Shown here in pieces: positions 47,101 to 59,100 of a stretch of DNA of 64,000 nt. The DNA lies in the NCBI GenBank assembly GCA_949752745.1, contig OX457026.1, forward strand, positions 27,528,116 through 27,592,115. The letters run 5' to 3'. The notes beneath the pieces are model-generated. The model searched no databases and was not told where the DNA came from. It worked only from the letters and a program-made list of their open reading frames with translations. The DNA is from Protula sp. h YS-2021 (taxonomy: Eukaryota > Annelida > Polychaeta > Sabellida > Serpulidae). Every line of letters starts with the position of its first letter. The stretch's first letter is position 1. The translations under genes and the position numbers were made by a program.

Positions 47101-50100
47101 TTGAAAAAATAATACAACAGGAGATAAACTGCTTTGTTTGGAATTACAAACCCCCGAAAGTTAAGCATACTGCGGCAATAGCCAATTTTGACAAAGGGGG
47201 TCTAAGAAGCATTGATGTTGGGTGCCAACTAAAGGCTTTACGAATTCAGTGGCTATGGTGGATAGTAGAAGGTAACAGTTGGAACCAGTATGCGCAACAA
47301 TATTTTACTCCTATTGGTGGATTAAATCTTTTATTAAGATGTGACTATGATACTTCGAAATTACCATATATTCCTATGTTTTACAAGCGAATGTTAAATT
47401 TTGCAAAAGAGATTTTTATATTCAATGATTGTGCTCAGATAATATGGAACAATTGTAAAATAGTAGTGGGCGGGAAAAGCCTATTTTTTAAAGAATGGTT
47501 TGAGAAGGGAATAGTTTTTATTCATGACCTATGTAAAAGAAATGGTAGTTTTCTTTCATATACCGAATTCATAGAACGCTACCATGTCAAGACAAACTTT
47601 TTGAGGTACTAAGGGGTAATAAGTGCTATTAAAAATAGCGGATTAAAATCTGAGGTAATAGGTACTCCCAGGCCAGTCGTTAATTTTGAAAGCAAAATCT
47701 TTAAGCTAATAAGCGGAAAATTGATTGATATTTCTAAAGCCAAAAGTAGGATATTCTACGATGAATTTTTAAAGACTATCACTCAAGCACCTCCTTCGTT
47801 AGGAATGTGGTCATTAGAGGAAGGCTTAGATGAGGGCACAATTTATGGTAGTCTACCGTTGTGTAGAAAAGCCATAAAAGAGCCTAAGATATTAACCCTT
47901 CAGTTTAAAATTGTCCATAATATTGTAAAGACTGGAAGTAATCTAAAAAACTGGAAAATCAGAGACAGTGAACTTTGTGAATTCTGTAATTCGAATACTC
48001 CTGATACAATAGTGCATGCACTTATTGAATGCCAAGTAACGAAAACGTGGCTCGAAAAGTTATTTAAATGTATAGATCCCAGAAATCTGCTTTTGGAAAA
48101 TATTACTAAAACAGAATTTTTGTTTGGAGCTACAGATACCGCCATGAACATGATGTTATTGCTTATTAAAAAATATGTTTTTAATATCAGAATATATAAA
48201 AAGTATTTATCAGTTGATGTTTTTCGAGATACTTAAAAGAATAGTCGTAGATCGCAGGCTTTTGTCTGCTGCACATTTCAGTAACAAATACCGCCAATTT
48301 CCGCAACTAGTTGGGCAAAGCGAAAATTTAGAACAAAACGGCGATGAATCCTGAAAGTAAAAGCGTCTTAACTCAAACTTGAGGAAATGTTGTGACTGAC
48401 GTTTTAAATGTTTTATGTGGTTTGTGATTGTCTGTAAATGATGGCATAAATGAGACTGTAGTATATTTGGGTAAGAGTAAGTGCTGTGGTGTTTATTATG
48501 TGGCGTTTTCTGTTGTCCAAGGACATTTGTGTGCGTTTACCTGTTTTATCTGTAAAAATAAATAAATAAATAAAAAAAAAAAAAAAAGAATAACTGAGAA
48601 ATTGCGCGTACAAAAGTGCCCCCACAGTACCTCCCACAAACAAAAAATTTGGTCAAGTTTGAAGTTTCCCGGTTTCGTCAATTTTTGGTCAAATTAAAAA
48701 ATAACCCTAGGTCGCACAACTCCAACTATGTTATTACTTCCCACAAAAAATCAAAAGTCTGCGGTTAAAGGTGACTGAGAAATCGCGCGTACAAAAGTGG
48801 GGGTATCGTACCCCAACAAACAAAAAAATTGGTCAAGTTTGAAGTTTCACAATTTCGTCAATTTTTGGTCAAATTAAAAAATAACCTCAAGTCGCACGAC
48901 TCCAACATATGTTGTGACTTCCCACAAAAAAATCATAAGCCTGTGATGAAACGTGAGTGAGTAATCGCGCGTACAAAAGTGGGGGCACTGGTGTGGGACA
49001 GACAGACGGACAATGAGCGTTTTATAAGTCGACCGCTCCGAGCGTGCCGCAGTGGCGGTGGACTAATAACAGAACTGCTATAAAAAACAAGAACACCGGA
49101 TCGCTGCAAATACCCTCGCCCTTTGCACGTTTTGTAACACAAACACAGTATGATATACATGCATTGTATACATGCATTACTTTCAAATGATATGGCTAAG
49201 TTTCAACCTCGATTTTGGCTAAATAAATGAAAAGACGGACAAACCGAATACGAGGTGCATTACTACAATACATGAGGAGAAAATCTGTATAGGATTTGAA
49301 ATTTATGTGCTTACCCGTTCGGAGGAGTTGTGCATACAAGAATTAGATCATATAGGCTATAAAGTCTATATGATATAGGCTTTATAGTGAAAAAATATGC
49401 GAAGTTTCGACCTCAATTTTGGATAAATAAATGAAAAGTCGGACAAACTAAATACGAGGTGCACAACTACAATACATGAGGAGTAAATCTGTATAGGATT
49501 TGAAATGTGTGTGCTTAACCGTTCGGGGGAGTTGCGCACACAAGACCACTACCAAAAAGCGTGACGGACGGACGGACAGACTAACCAAATCCTATATCAC
49601 CTTTCGCCAACAAAGTTGGGCGAGGGAATAATAAGGCAATAAAAGTTGACCCGAATTTAGTAATTCTAGAGCGCTTTATGAATGCGGTAGAAGTGCATAC
49701 TAGAAAACCAGGGCACCTTATGCTTGTAGTGTGCAAGACAAGTACTTGTAAGTTATTATATGGCTGAAGTACGACTTAATTGATTACATTCTGAATAATA
49801 GTTAGTTCTTACATATAATACGTGCCTCGATGGCGCAGTAGGCAGCGCGTGAGTCTCATAATCTCAAGGTCGTGAGTTCGATCCTCACTCGGGGCACAAA
49901 ACTTTTTTTTTCTTAAGAATTATATTTTTCGAAGGAAAGTCTGAAAAAATTTTAGGTTTTGACAAAGTTATCAAGATTTAGATTTCCATATATTGTGCCT
50001 TGTATGAATAAACTGATCTAACTACACAATGACAATGCACTTCTTCAGCTTTTTTTTAGCAAGAACATACACATTTTAACTGCCGTGACTTAGACGATTT

Positions 50101-53100
50101 CAGAAATCACCAATCTAAGTGATGTGTCGAAACAAAATCTGCCAAGTGACTGCCATGCAGTCTGGACGTTATTTTGCAAGGACTGTACAACTCACCACGA
50201 TTCTACTTTGATTTTTCCCTCAAAATCTTCGGGTACAAGGCTCAACCGATGTAACGTTTCAGCCAGTTCTTTCATATCAGGATATAACTAAAAAAGAAAA
50301 AAAGTTTTATCAGCCTTTTCCGGGTAAATAAATCAGAAGGAAAACAAATCTGGCTTAATTAAACAAATTTGTCCAAGGACAAAGTCCCAGCTTACGAAAA
50401 GCAATAAGACCAATCCCAGCGTGCATGAGCAAGGGAATTATCCTTAAAAATTGGGCTTCAAAATTTGACACGGCCAAAGGCTAGCTCAATAATTAATTTA
50501 GCACCGGACCAGAACATAGACCGATAAATGCATGCAAGGATTTGTTTCCCAGAAAAATGGAAAACAGATTTTTTGTATATCTTGTAAACTGGATAGTCTG
50601 CCATAGATACTTTCGAACAGCGCTCGCATTTCGAGCCAGTGCGCATATTTATACAACTTGCCTCGACGCACGGTTCTTATTCAGACAAGTGTGTATGTTT
50701 ATTTAATTTGCGTTGATGGGCGGCTCTCATTTTGGAACAGTGCACATGTTTATTTAACTTGCGTTGATGCGCGGTTCGGATTTCGGACCAGCGCGCATGT
50801 TTATGTAACTTGTGTTGATGTCGGATCAGTGCGCATGTTTATTCGCCTTGTGGTGGTGTGCGGTTCTTATTTCGGATCAGTGGGCATGTTTATTTACCTT
50901 GCGTTGATGTGCGGTTCTTATTTCGTATCAGTGGGTATGTTTACTTACCTTGTGTTGATGTGCGGTTTTTATTTCGAACCAGTACGCATGTTTATTTAAC
51001 TTGTGTCGATGCGCGATTCTTATTTCAGACCAATGCGCATGTTTATTTTACTTGCGTTGACCAGCGGTACTTATTTTAGACAAGTGCACAAACTTCCTTA
51101 AGTTGCCTTGATGCGCGGTTCGCACTTCGGACCAGTGCGCACATTTATTCAACTTGCATTGATGAGCAGTTCGAATTTCGGATCATTGCGAATGTTTATT
51201 CAACTTGCGTTGATGTGCGGTTCATTTTTCGGACCAGTGAGCATGTTTATTCATCTTGCGTTGATGCACGGTGCTTATTTTGGTTGATTGATTGTATTGA
51301 TTGTATTGTTCTTTAGATCCCTTTCAACTGCTATGGTCATATCGGGATCCCCCTGCCACATTACACTGAAATGGGGCATTCCAGCCCTCCTTCTAACCCT
51401 TACATGTGGAGTGCCTCAAAGGGTACCAAGGAGGAATCCCAATTTTAAAGTCTTAGGTATGACCCGACAGGGGTTTGAACCCACGATCTTCCAGTCTCGA
51501 GGCGGACACTCTAACCACTCGGCCACTGCGGCTGGTGCTTATTTTGGACCAGTGCAAATGTTTATTTAACTTGCGTTGGCGCGTGGTTCGCATTTCGAAC
51601 CACTGTGCATGTTTATTTAAGGTGCGTCGATGCGCGGGTTCTTATTTCAGGCCAATGCGCATATTTCTTTAACTTGAGTGGATGCGCGGTTCTTATTCTG
51701 GAGCAGTGCGCATGTTTATTTAAGTTGCGTTGATGCGCAGTTCGCATTTCGAACCAGTGCGCATGTTTATTTCACTTGCGTTGATGCACGGTGTTTATTT
51801 TGGACCAGCGAGCTGCTTATTTAGCTTGTGTTGATGTGCGGTTCGCATTTCGGACCAGTGCGCACGTTTTTTAACTTCCGTTAATGCTCGGTTCCCATTT
51901 CTGACCAATGTGTTTGTTTATTTAGCTTGCGTTGATGAGCGGTTCGCATTTTCCACCAGTGCGTATGTTTATTAAACTTGTGTTGATGCGTGGTTCGCAT
52001 TTTGGACCAGTGCGCATATTTATTAACACATGACAAGCCTTTAGCTTGCAAGGGGTTTTTGAATTTGTGCGAGCAGCCGTTGGTATTTCTTTTTTTTTTT
52101 TTTGTTCTTGATAGTGATCGGATTTCTTTGTCATCTCCTCCACTGGCACTATGGGCTCTAGGGCCACGAAACTTGGGACTCAGGTAGAACTCGATATGAA
52201 CGTGTGCACGACACTTTTTATTTTCGCCTTCGATTTCGTTTTCTTGTTTAAAACGCCATGTGAAAACAGTGTATTTTTGCAAGTAAAGGCACACGCACAG
52301 CACAGAACACAGAGTTGCTCAGCTTTGTGCGAACTTTCACTGCGTAAATAGATAACACGGCGTATGTCTGATCAGTCAATAAAACCTTAAGCCAACAAAA
52401 ACCAAGCACTACTCGATTTATAAGACGTATTCAAGCTGTGTTGTTTGCAATATATTATTCAAGAAATAACCCATTGAAAGAAGTATTTTTTGGGTTTTAA
52501 TTTTTGTCAAGTGTTTAACATTTTGCTAGCGAAATGAGGTTCTAGTTTAACTTGTGTTGCTGCGCGGTACTTATTTCGCACCAGTGCAAATGTTTATTTA
52601 ACTTGCACTGATGTGCGGTTCGCATTTCGGACCAGTGTGCATGTTTATTTAACTTGCGTTGGTATTCGGTTCGCATTTCAGACCAGTGTACTTGTTTCTT
52701 TGAACCGGTTCGCATTTCGGATCAGTGCGCAGGTTCATTTAACTTGCGTTGACACGCGATTTGCATTTCGGACCAGTACGCATGTTTATTTAAGTCCCGT
52801 CGATGCGTGACTCTTATGTCTATTCAACTTGGGTCGATTCGTGGTTCTTTCTTTGGACCACTGCGCATGTTCATTTAACTTGCGTTGATGCGAGGTTCTC
52901 ATTTCGGACTACTGTGCATGTCTATTCAACTTGCGTCGATGCGTGGTTCTTTTTTCGGACAAGTGTTTGTTTAACTTGCGTTGATGTGCGGTGCTTATTT
53001 TGGACCAGTTCGCATGATTATTTAACCGTCGATGCGCAGTTGGCATTTCGGGCCATTGCATGTTTGTTTAACTCGTGTTGATGCGTGGTTCTCATTTCAG

Positions 53101-56100
53101 ACCAGTGCGTATGTTTCTTTGGGTTGCGATGATGCGCGGTGCTTATTTTGGACCAGTGCACATGTTTATCTAACTTGCGTTGATGTGCGGTTCGCATTTC
53201 GGACCACTGCGCATGTTTATTTAACTTGATTCGATGTGCGGTTCGCATTTTGGACCAGTGCGCATGTTTCTTTAGGTTGCGTTGATGCGCGGTTCGCATT
53301 TCGGACCACTGCGAATGTTTATTCAGCTTGCGTCGATGCGTGGTTCTTTTTTTCAGACCAATGCGCATGTCTATTTAACTTGCATCGATGCGCAGTGCTT
53401 ATTTTGGACTACTGCGCATGTTTATGTAACTTGCGTCGATGTGTGGTTGTTAAATTTGACTACTGTGCAAGTACATTCAACTTGCGTTTATGCGCTGTAG
53501 GAGGAGATTCATTTAATTTTTTTTTTCAAAAATTCCGAAAAAATTCAAAAGTTTTCCAATTCACTCAAAAAGCACAAATCGTATGCATGACCCCCTAGAG
53601 ACGGCTCATATCAAAAATAAATGAAATCTGATAAAAACTGTAGGAGGAAATGTATTTTGATTTTTTTTTCTTCAAAAATTCCCCAAAAATTCCTTGGTCG
53701 ACTCAAAAAGCACAGGCCGTATTCACGACACCCTAAACATGCCTCAGCCCCCCCCCCCCCAAAAAAAAAATTATGTCTGATCAAAACTGTAGGAGAAGGT
53801 ATTTTCATCAAAATTCCCCTCCCTCCCCCCCCCCCCCCCCCAAATCAAAAATTCCTGAGTCGAGACAAATAGCACAAGCCGTATGTCCGACTCACCTAAG
53901 GATGCCTCATACCAAAAAGTAACTGAAATGAGAAGTGTAGCAGGAAATGAATTTTGAAGTTTATCTTTCAAAATTCCCTAAAAATACAAAAATTGTCGGA
54001 TCGACTAAAAAGCGCAAGCCGTATGCTCAACCCCTTAGGGATGCCTCATACCAAAAAAAATGAAATCGGTTCAAAACTGTAGAGGGAAATGCATTTTAAA
54101 GTTTTTTTCTTCAAAAACTCCCTAAAAAGCACAAGCGGTATGCACGACCCTTTATTGGTGACTCATACCAAAAATAAATGACATTGGATCGAAAGTGTAG
54201 GAGGAGATACATTTTAAATTTTTTTCTTCAAAAATTCCCCAAAAATTCAAAAATCACCCTAACGATTAAAAAAGCAAAAGCCGTATGCACGGGCGCTTAG
54301 GGATGCCTCACATCAAAAATAAATGACATCGAATTAAAATTGTAGGAGTTGACGCATTTTGAATTATTTTCGAGATTTTTGCTTTAAAATTCCCCCAAAA
54401 TACAAAAATTATCCGATCGACTAAAAAAAGCACAAGCCGTATGCACGACCCTTTAGGGATGCCCCATACGAAAAATACATGACATCGGGTCAGAAATGTA
54501 GTAGGAGATACATTTTAAAATTTTTCCTTCAGAAATTCCGCAAAAATTGAAAAATCACCCGATCGGCTTGAAAAGCACAAGCAGTACGCACGACCCCTTA
54601 GGAATGCCTCACACCAAAAATAAATGACATCGGATCAAAATTGTAGGAGGAGATGCATTTTGAAACAAAGTTTACCAAATAAACAACTAACTACGGACGC
54701 CATCCGCAAACCGATAGGAATACCCCAGCTTACGTGTAATGTAAGCTGGGCTAAAAAACGCCCAAAGATTCCGCAAAAACTTTCGGTGCTTAAATCCCTA
54801 CTGGCAGCTTATTATTTATTTTTTCAGCAGTTCGCTAAATTTGCTTATATGCAGACAAATGTTGACAAACCTCATCCATAGCTTTGATATCCAGGCGTAG
54901 CTTGTCTTGAATTGTGATAAAATTCTGAAGAAATAAAGTACAAATTGATAGCTATTATTCTCAATCATTAAGTATCTCAGTAATGAATACATCCGCTAGC
55001 AACTACCACACAGCTTTCCCTTGCCCTGCTTCCACGCTTCCCTACTTTCCCCCTTTTTTATTTGGTAATATTCTCAGTCCGCTCCCAGTAAACTGATCCG
55101 GAGCGAAGTTCGGAAGTATTTCAAAGAAAAACTGAACTTTCAGGTGTACGTTTAGTTTATAACATGCCAAAAGAAGGAAATAAAAGACGCTTCGCTTCTT
55201 CACACGACTTTTGAACATCAGCTTTGTCTATATTATATATATATTACATTAGAAAAAGATGTCTAGAATATTTCACTTGCTGGATACTCAACTTTATATA
55301 ATTTATTTGTGAACTTCTTTTCATGCATGAACAACTGTAAGGGATCTATGACCACTCACCGAAACTATATCTGCTATACATTTCTGCGTGTTCCCTTTAT
55401 CGTCGTTCTTAATCGTTATTGGACGCCCTTCTTGGATGCGGGCTAAGGCTGCCGGACAATTCAACTGCCAAATTTATGTTTAAACAATAACATTTCATAT
55501 CCTTAGAGTTCTACATGCATTCTTCATAATAGGTATCTATTAAACAAACCATATATTATGTGAATATTTCAAAAGAAACTAGTAGAGCAGTTAACATGTG
55601 ACTGATATTTGATAGCAATCGGTGTTACCGTTCTCGAGAAGGTTAAAATCACCCTATGGAACCCACAGCTACACAGATAGTATCTGCCCTTATGTCCAAG
55701 GACCTTTTGTCCAGGGCCCTTCTGTCACGGATTCCACAGAAATATTCATTGGGCCGATGCTCTTTTACACGGAGACCTTCATACATAACATCCAGCGGGC
55801 ATCAAATTTAGTGACGACTGGGCGTAGAACACTCAACAAAACGAGGTCACGAATAATTTGAACCGACAGAAATAAGAAATTCGACATCAGGCTTAAACCC
55901 ACTAACGAGTGGGTTAATGATGTGGTTAATGATTGTGTAAACTTTGGTGGCGGTCAATGATATCTCACCGGATTTGCCACCACAATGCTTCTCATGTGGC
56001 AGAACTTCCGCAATTTGCCGAAGCACTCATAGCACTTTAAAAACACTGATCGTGGTTTTTATCTTATCCTCTTCATCACTAGTATTATCACTCACAAACT

Positions 56101-59100
56101 TTAGTGAAAGACTTTTTTGATGCCACCTTATACTTGTCGAAGAAATTTTCTACCGTTATAAAAGAATTCTTTAATACTACCTTGCACTTGTCGATGAATA
56201 CTTCTACGGTTGGATACTCATCGCCTTTCACTTGAGTAAACGCCTGTTTGCACTGAACCAGTAACTTAGAACACTCAGCTGTATAGCTGAAAAAATATGG
56301 AAACTAACTGATACTATTCCCAACAGCATGGAGACTGGAGAAGGGCTAACAAATGCCACGTTCACGTTGAATCTTATATTCATACAAAAATCATGTCAAC
56401 AATTTCATTCCTTTTCATTCAGAATCTCCTTTAATAAAAATTGATGTTTATTTGAATATAGTGGTGATAACGTTGAAACTTACTCTTTCGGAGTGACGCT
56501 GTCTTTGATATACGCCTTTTCCAAACACTGAAGCGTGTTTATGACAGCATAAAGCGAAGCCATGTTATCATACCTTAAATTAAGATCAGTTTATATTTTT
56601 GACATAGATAGCTACCGTACAGATTTCGACCTTTTAACCGTTAGATTGTCCGCAATACCTTAGAAAGTTTTCATTTATTACGTTTTTTTTTTCGAGTCTA
56701 CACGCGCAACTGAAGATGTTTTCGGGATCCATTGTATATGTTACAGTAAATCTGTCTCAGCGACTTTGTAAAGTCACTGGTTCACTCAGTGATATTGTAT
56801 GGTCACTAAGAATGTTAGTGATACTGATTTTAAGGCTCCAAAATTTGACAGAATTACTGAAATGAGTTTGAATGGGAAAGAGTTAGGTATCTTTGATTTT
56901 CATTTGTCGATGAGTACTATTCCTTGTGATTGTCACTTTCTAGACCGTAATGTGATTAATATTTTCGTGACGTCTTTATGTCACTCTCCCGACGTCTTAA
57001 TAAGTCGGTAGTGAGACTGTGAAGTTACTGTGTCGCAACCCCCCCCCCTCTCCCTATTCCCTTTATTTAGGCAACTCGTCTATGAAAAATTTGGCTGCAA
57101 TTCCTGCCTCCACCCCCCCCCCCCAAGAAAAAATAACTCAGAATCAGAAAAGATGACCTCGTGGTCGAATTGTGGACAAACTAGACCTTCTACAGTATAT
57201 CTCTGCAAATTCGGTAGTTCTAACAATAGCCCTCTCTGAGCATTCGCTTGACAAGCTTACGGCGAAAAAAGGAATCATAGGACATAACTACCGAATCGTA
57301 CGAACTGAATAATCATTAAGTGTAAAAAGGTCCCCTTACAACTTCAGTATACTCTTTGCATGCCCTCGACTTGCCAACTGCTATTTAAGAGCAGAACAAA
57401 GCACTTACTTTTCCCGTTCCCTTGCATTTCTGTAGAGCTTTACTTCCTACATACAACACAAGCAAACACCAAAAAAAAACTTGCAATATCGTTTCAAACA
57501 GTTTTATTTTAATAAATCAGACTAAACTGCACTCATTTCAGTAAGAATAACCAGACAAAACACATTACAAAAACTATGGGTGCTACTTATAGCATTTAAT
57601 AGGCTTTCACATTCACATTTTACATAGATACTACTTGTATCGTTGCTTCTTTTAATTTATGTGTTCTATGTTTCGTTTAGTTGCCATGTCATTCTGGTCG
57701 CCATGTCATGTTGGCCTGTTATAACCAATTTATCCCAAGGAGAGCTGTCTGGGAGAAAGACCCTGTACCCGGCCCTGGCACGTTTATACTTACCCAGCCC
57801 TAGCAACCACTTACCAACTTCTACCACTCCCATGCTTACCTCGTAAAGCTCTGGCCTGTTGGCATCTACAATGAAAATAATTGCAAGTCATATTAGAACA
57901 GTACTTTGACAGGCAAAAATGAACTATTGAGGAACTTGAAACACAAACAGATCAATCACGATCACTTAATTTCAGATCCACAATTTCAGCTGTTCGTTCT
58001 TCAAAAAAAGGGAAAAAAAGGATATGAGGATTTTTACGAGTCTTGCGGGGACTCAAACCAGCACTGTAGCTAAACTGTTCTTATTCCAACATCAGCAAAC
58101 TAATGCAATTAAGATTTAATATGCTTTAGTTTGCTTGGCCTAATAAATTGTGAGACACCAGTTATATTCTTATTTTTTGGTACTTGACAAATAAAAGTAT
58201 TTTCGGACAAGGAAGATATTCTTGTTTATTTCACTAGTTGGATCTACCGTAACCATTCAATCTTCTCAACACATGTCCTAAAGTCTAAACCGAAACAGGG
58301 GCAAATTAGCGATAATTCGAATATTTTTCACTACCCGATACCAATACAAAAGCTAGATTTTTTTTTTTTTGTAACCGAAATCTGTAATTTGCTCATAGAT
58401 TTGCAAAGAAAGAGTAACAAAAGTGCGTTTCTGCTCTTGCGACATGAGTATGTTGGAAAGAAATCTCCTCTCCCTCGTACGAGCCAGTTGTTTCATTGAT
58501 TCCACCCAACGGTCCTCCGCCCTCTCAATTGGATGAAAATGGTTCCGCGGGGGGGGGGGGGGAGGGATAGCACTGCGACAAGACTACACTTTAGTAAAAC
58601 CTCCCCTTCCCACTCATCCGAAAGTACGATTGGGCTTATTCTACCCTTCACATTCTACAAAAAAATTAAGTCCTCAAGGGTTTCCTCCCGCACTCAACGA
58701 GAGTATACTCACTGACCATCAACACCTCCCCCCCCCCCTACCATTCCCCCAGTCCTTTTTTTATATGTATCTATCTGCAGTCGAGCAAGACACTTTGTCT
58801 CCAAGATCTAGCTAGCTCCAAGAAGAGGCTCGCCACTGAGGTTCAGCGTACCGTTTCAATTACTCGCTACATAACTATATGCAAGTCAAGTGCGCTCGCT
58901 TTTAGGCACCTCAATGGCGATTTTGTGCAAGATTTAACGATCTACAACTCTTTACCGACATTTGCAAAAGGACACAGAGGTGCTTCAAAGTTGGCACAGT
59001 TAACCTGTATATCGTTATATAGCGAGAACTGAAAGCGATGCATAGCTAGTCCCAGCGGGCCCTTTCTGTCTTGCTGACACAGAAAGACCGCAAGAGTCAT

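Larger units (their letters stand above)
46325..48990. repeat. Tandem repeat of about 181 bp, split by a LINE
   Basis: Units carry ACTGAGAAATCGCGCGTACA, CACAAACAAAAAATTTGGTC, AAGTTTGAAGTTTC and TTTCGTCAATTTTTGGTCAA. One unit lies at 46325-46486, is interrupted by the LINE, resumes at 48587, and two more follow to about 48990, ending in GACAGACAGACGGACA. Spacing of intact units is about 181 bp. Confidence 0.85.
50622..53500. repeat. 51-bp satellite, about 40 units
   Basis: Units of 51 bp containing GCATGTTTATTTAACTTGCG, TTGATGCGCGGTTCGCATTT and CGGACCAGTGC run from about 50622 to 51283, 51534 to 52022 and 52546 to 53500. The gaps are a SINE and a 0.5-kb unique insert. A length of 17 codons keeps frames open on both strands: the + strand peptide unit is [17 protein letters not shown], the - strand unit is close to [17 protein letters not shown]. 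Frames are interrupted at random, so I do not call a protein. The array lies in VPS28 intron 7. Confidence 0.93.

Noticed and set aside
50622..53500. Repeat-protein gene encoded by the 51-bp satellite
   Set aside because: Frames break and shift at random, there is no clean start or splice structure, and both strands are equally open.
58705..58720. Alternative first exon of VPS28 (ATGGTCA|GTGAGT on the minus strand)
   Set aside because: It fits the phase, but the 62172-62148 exon gives the family-like start MFAG and a stronger donor.
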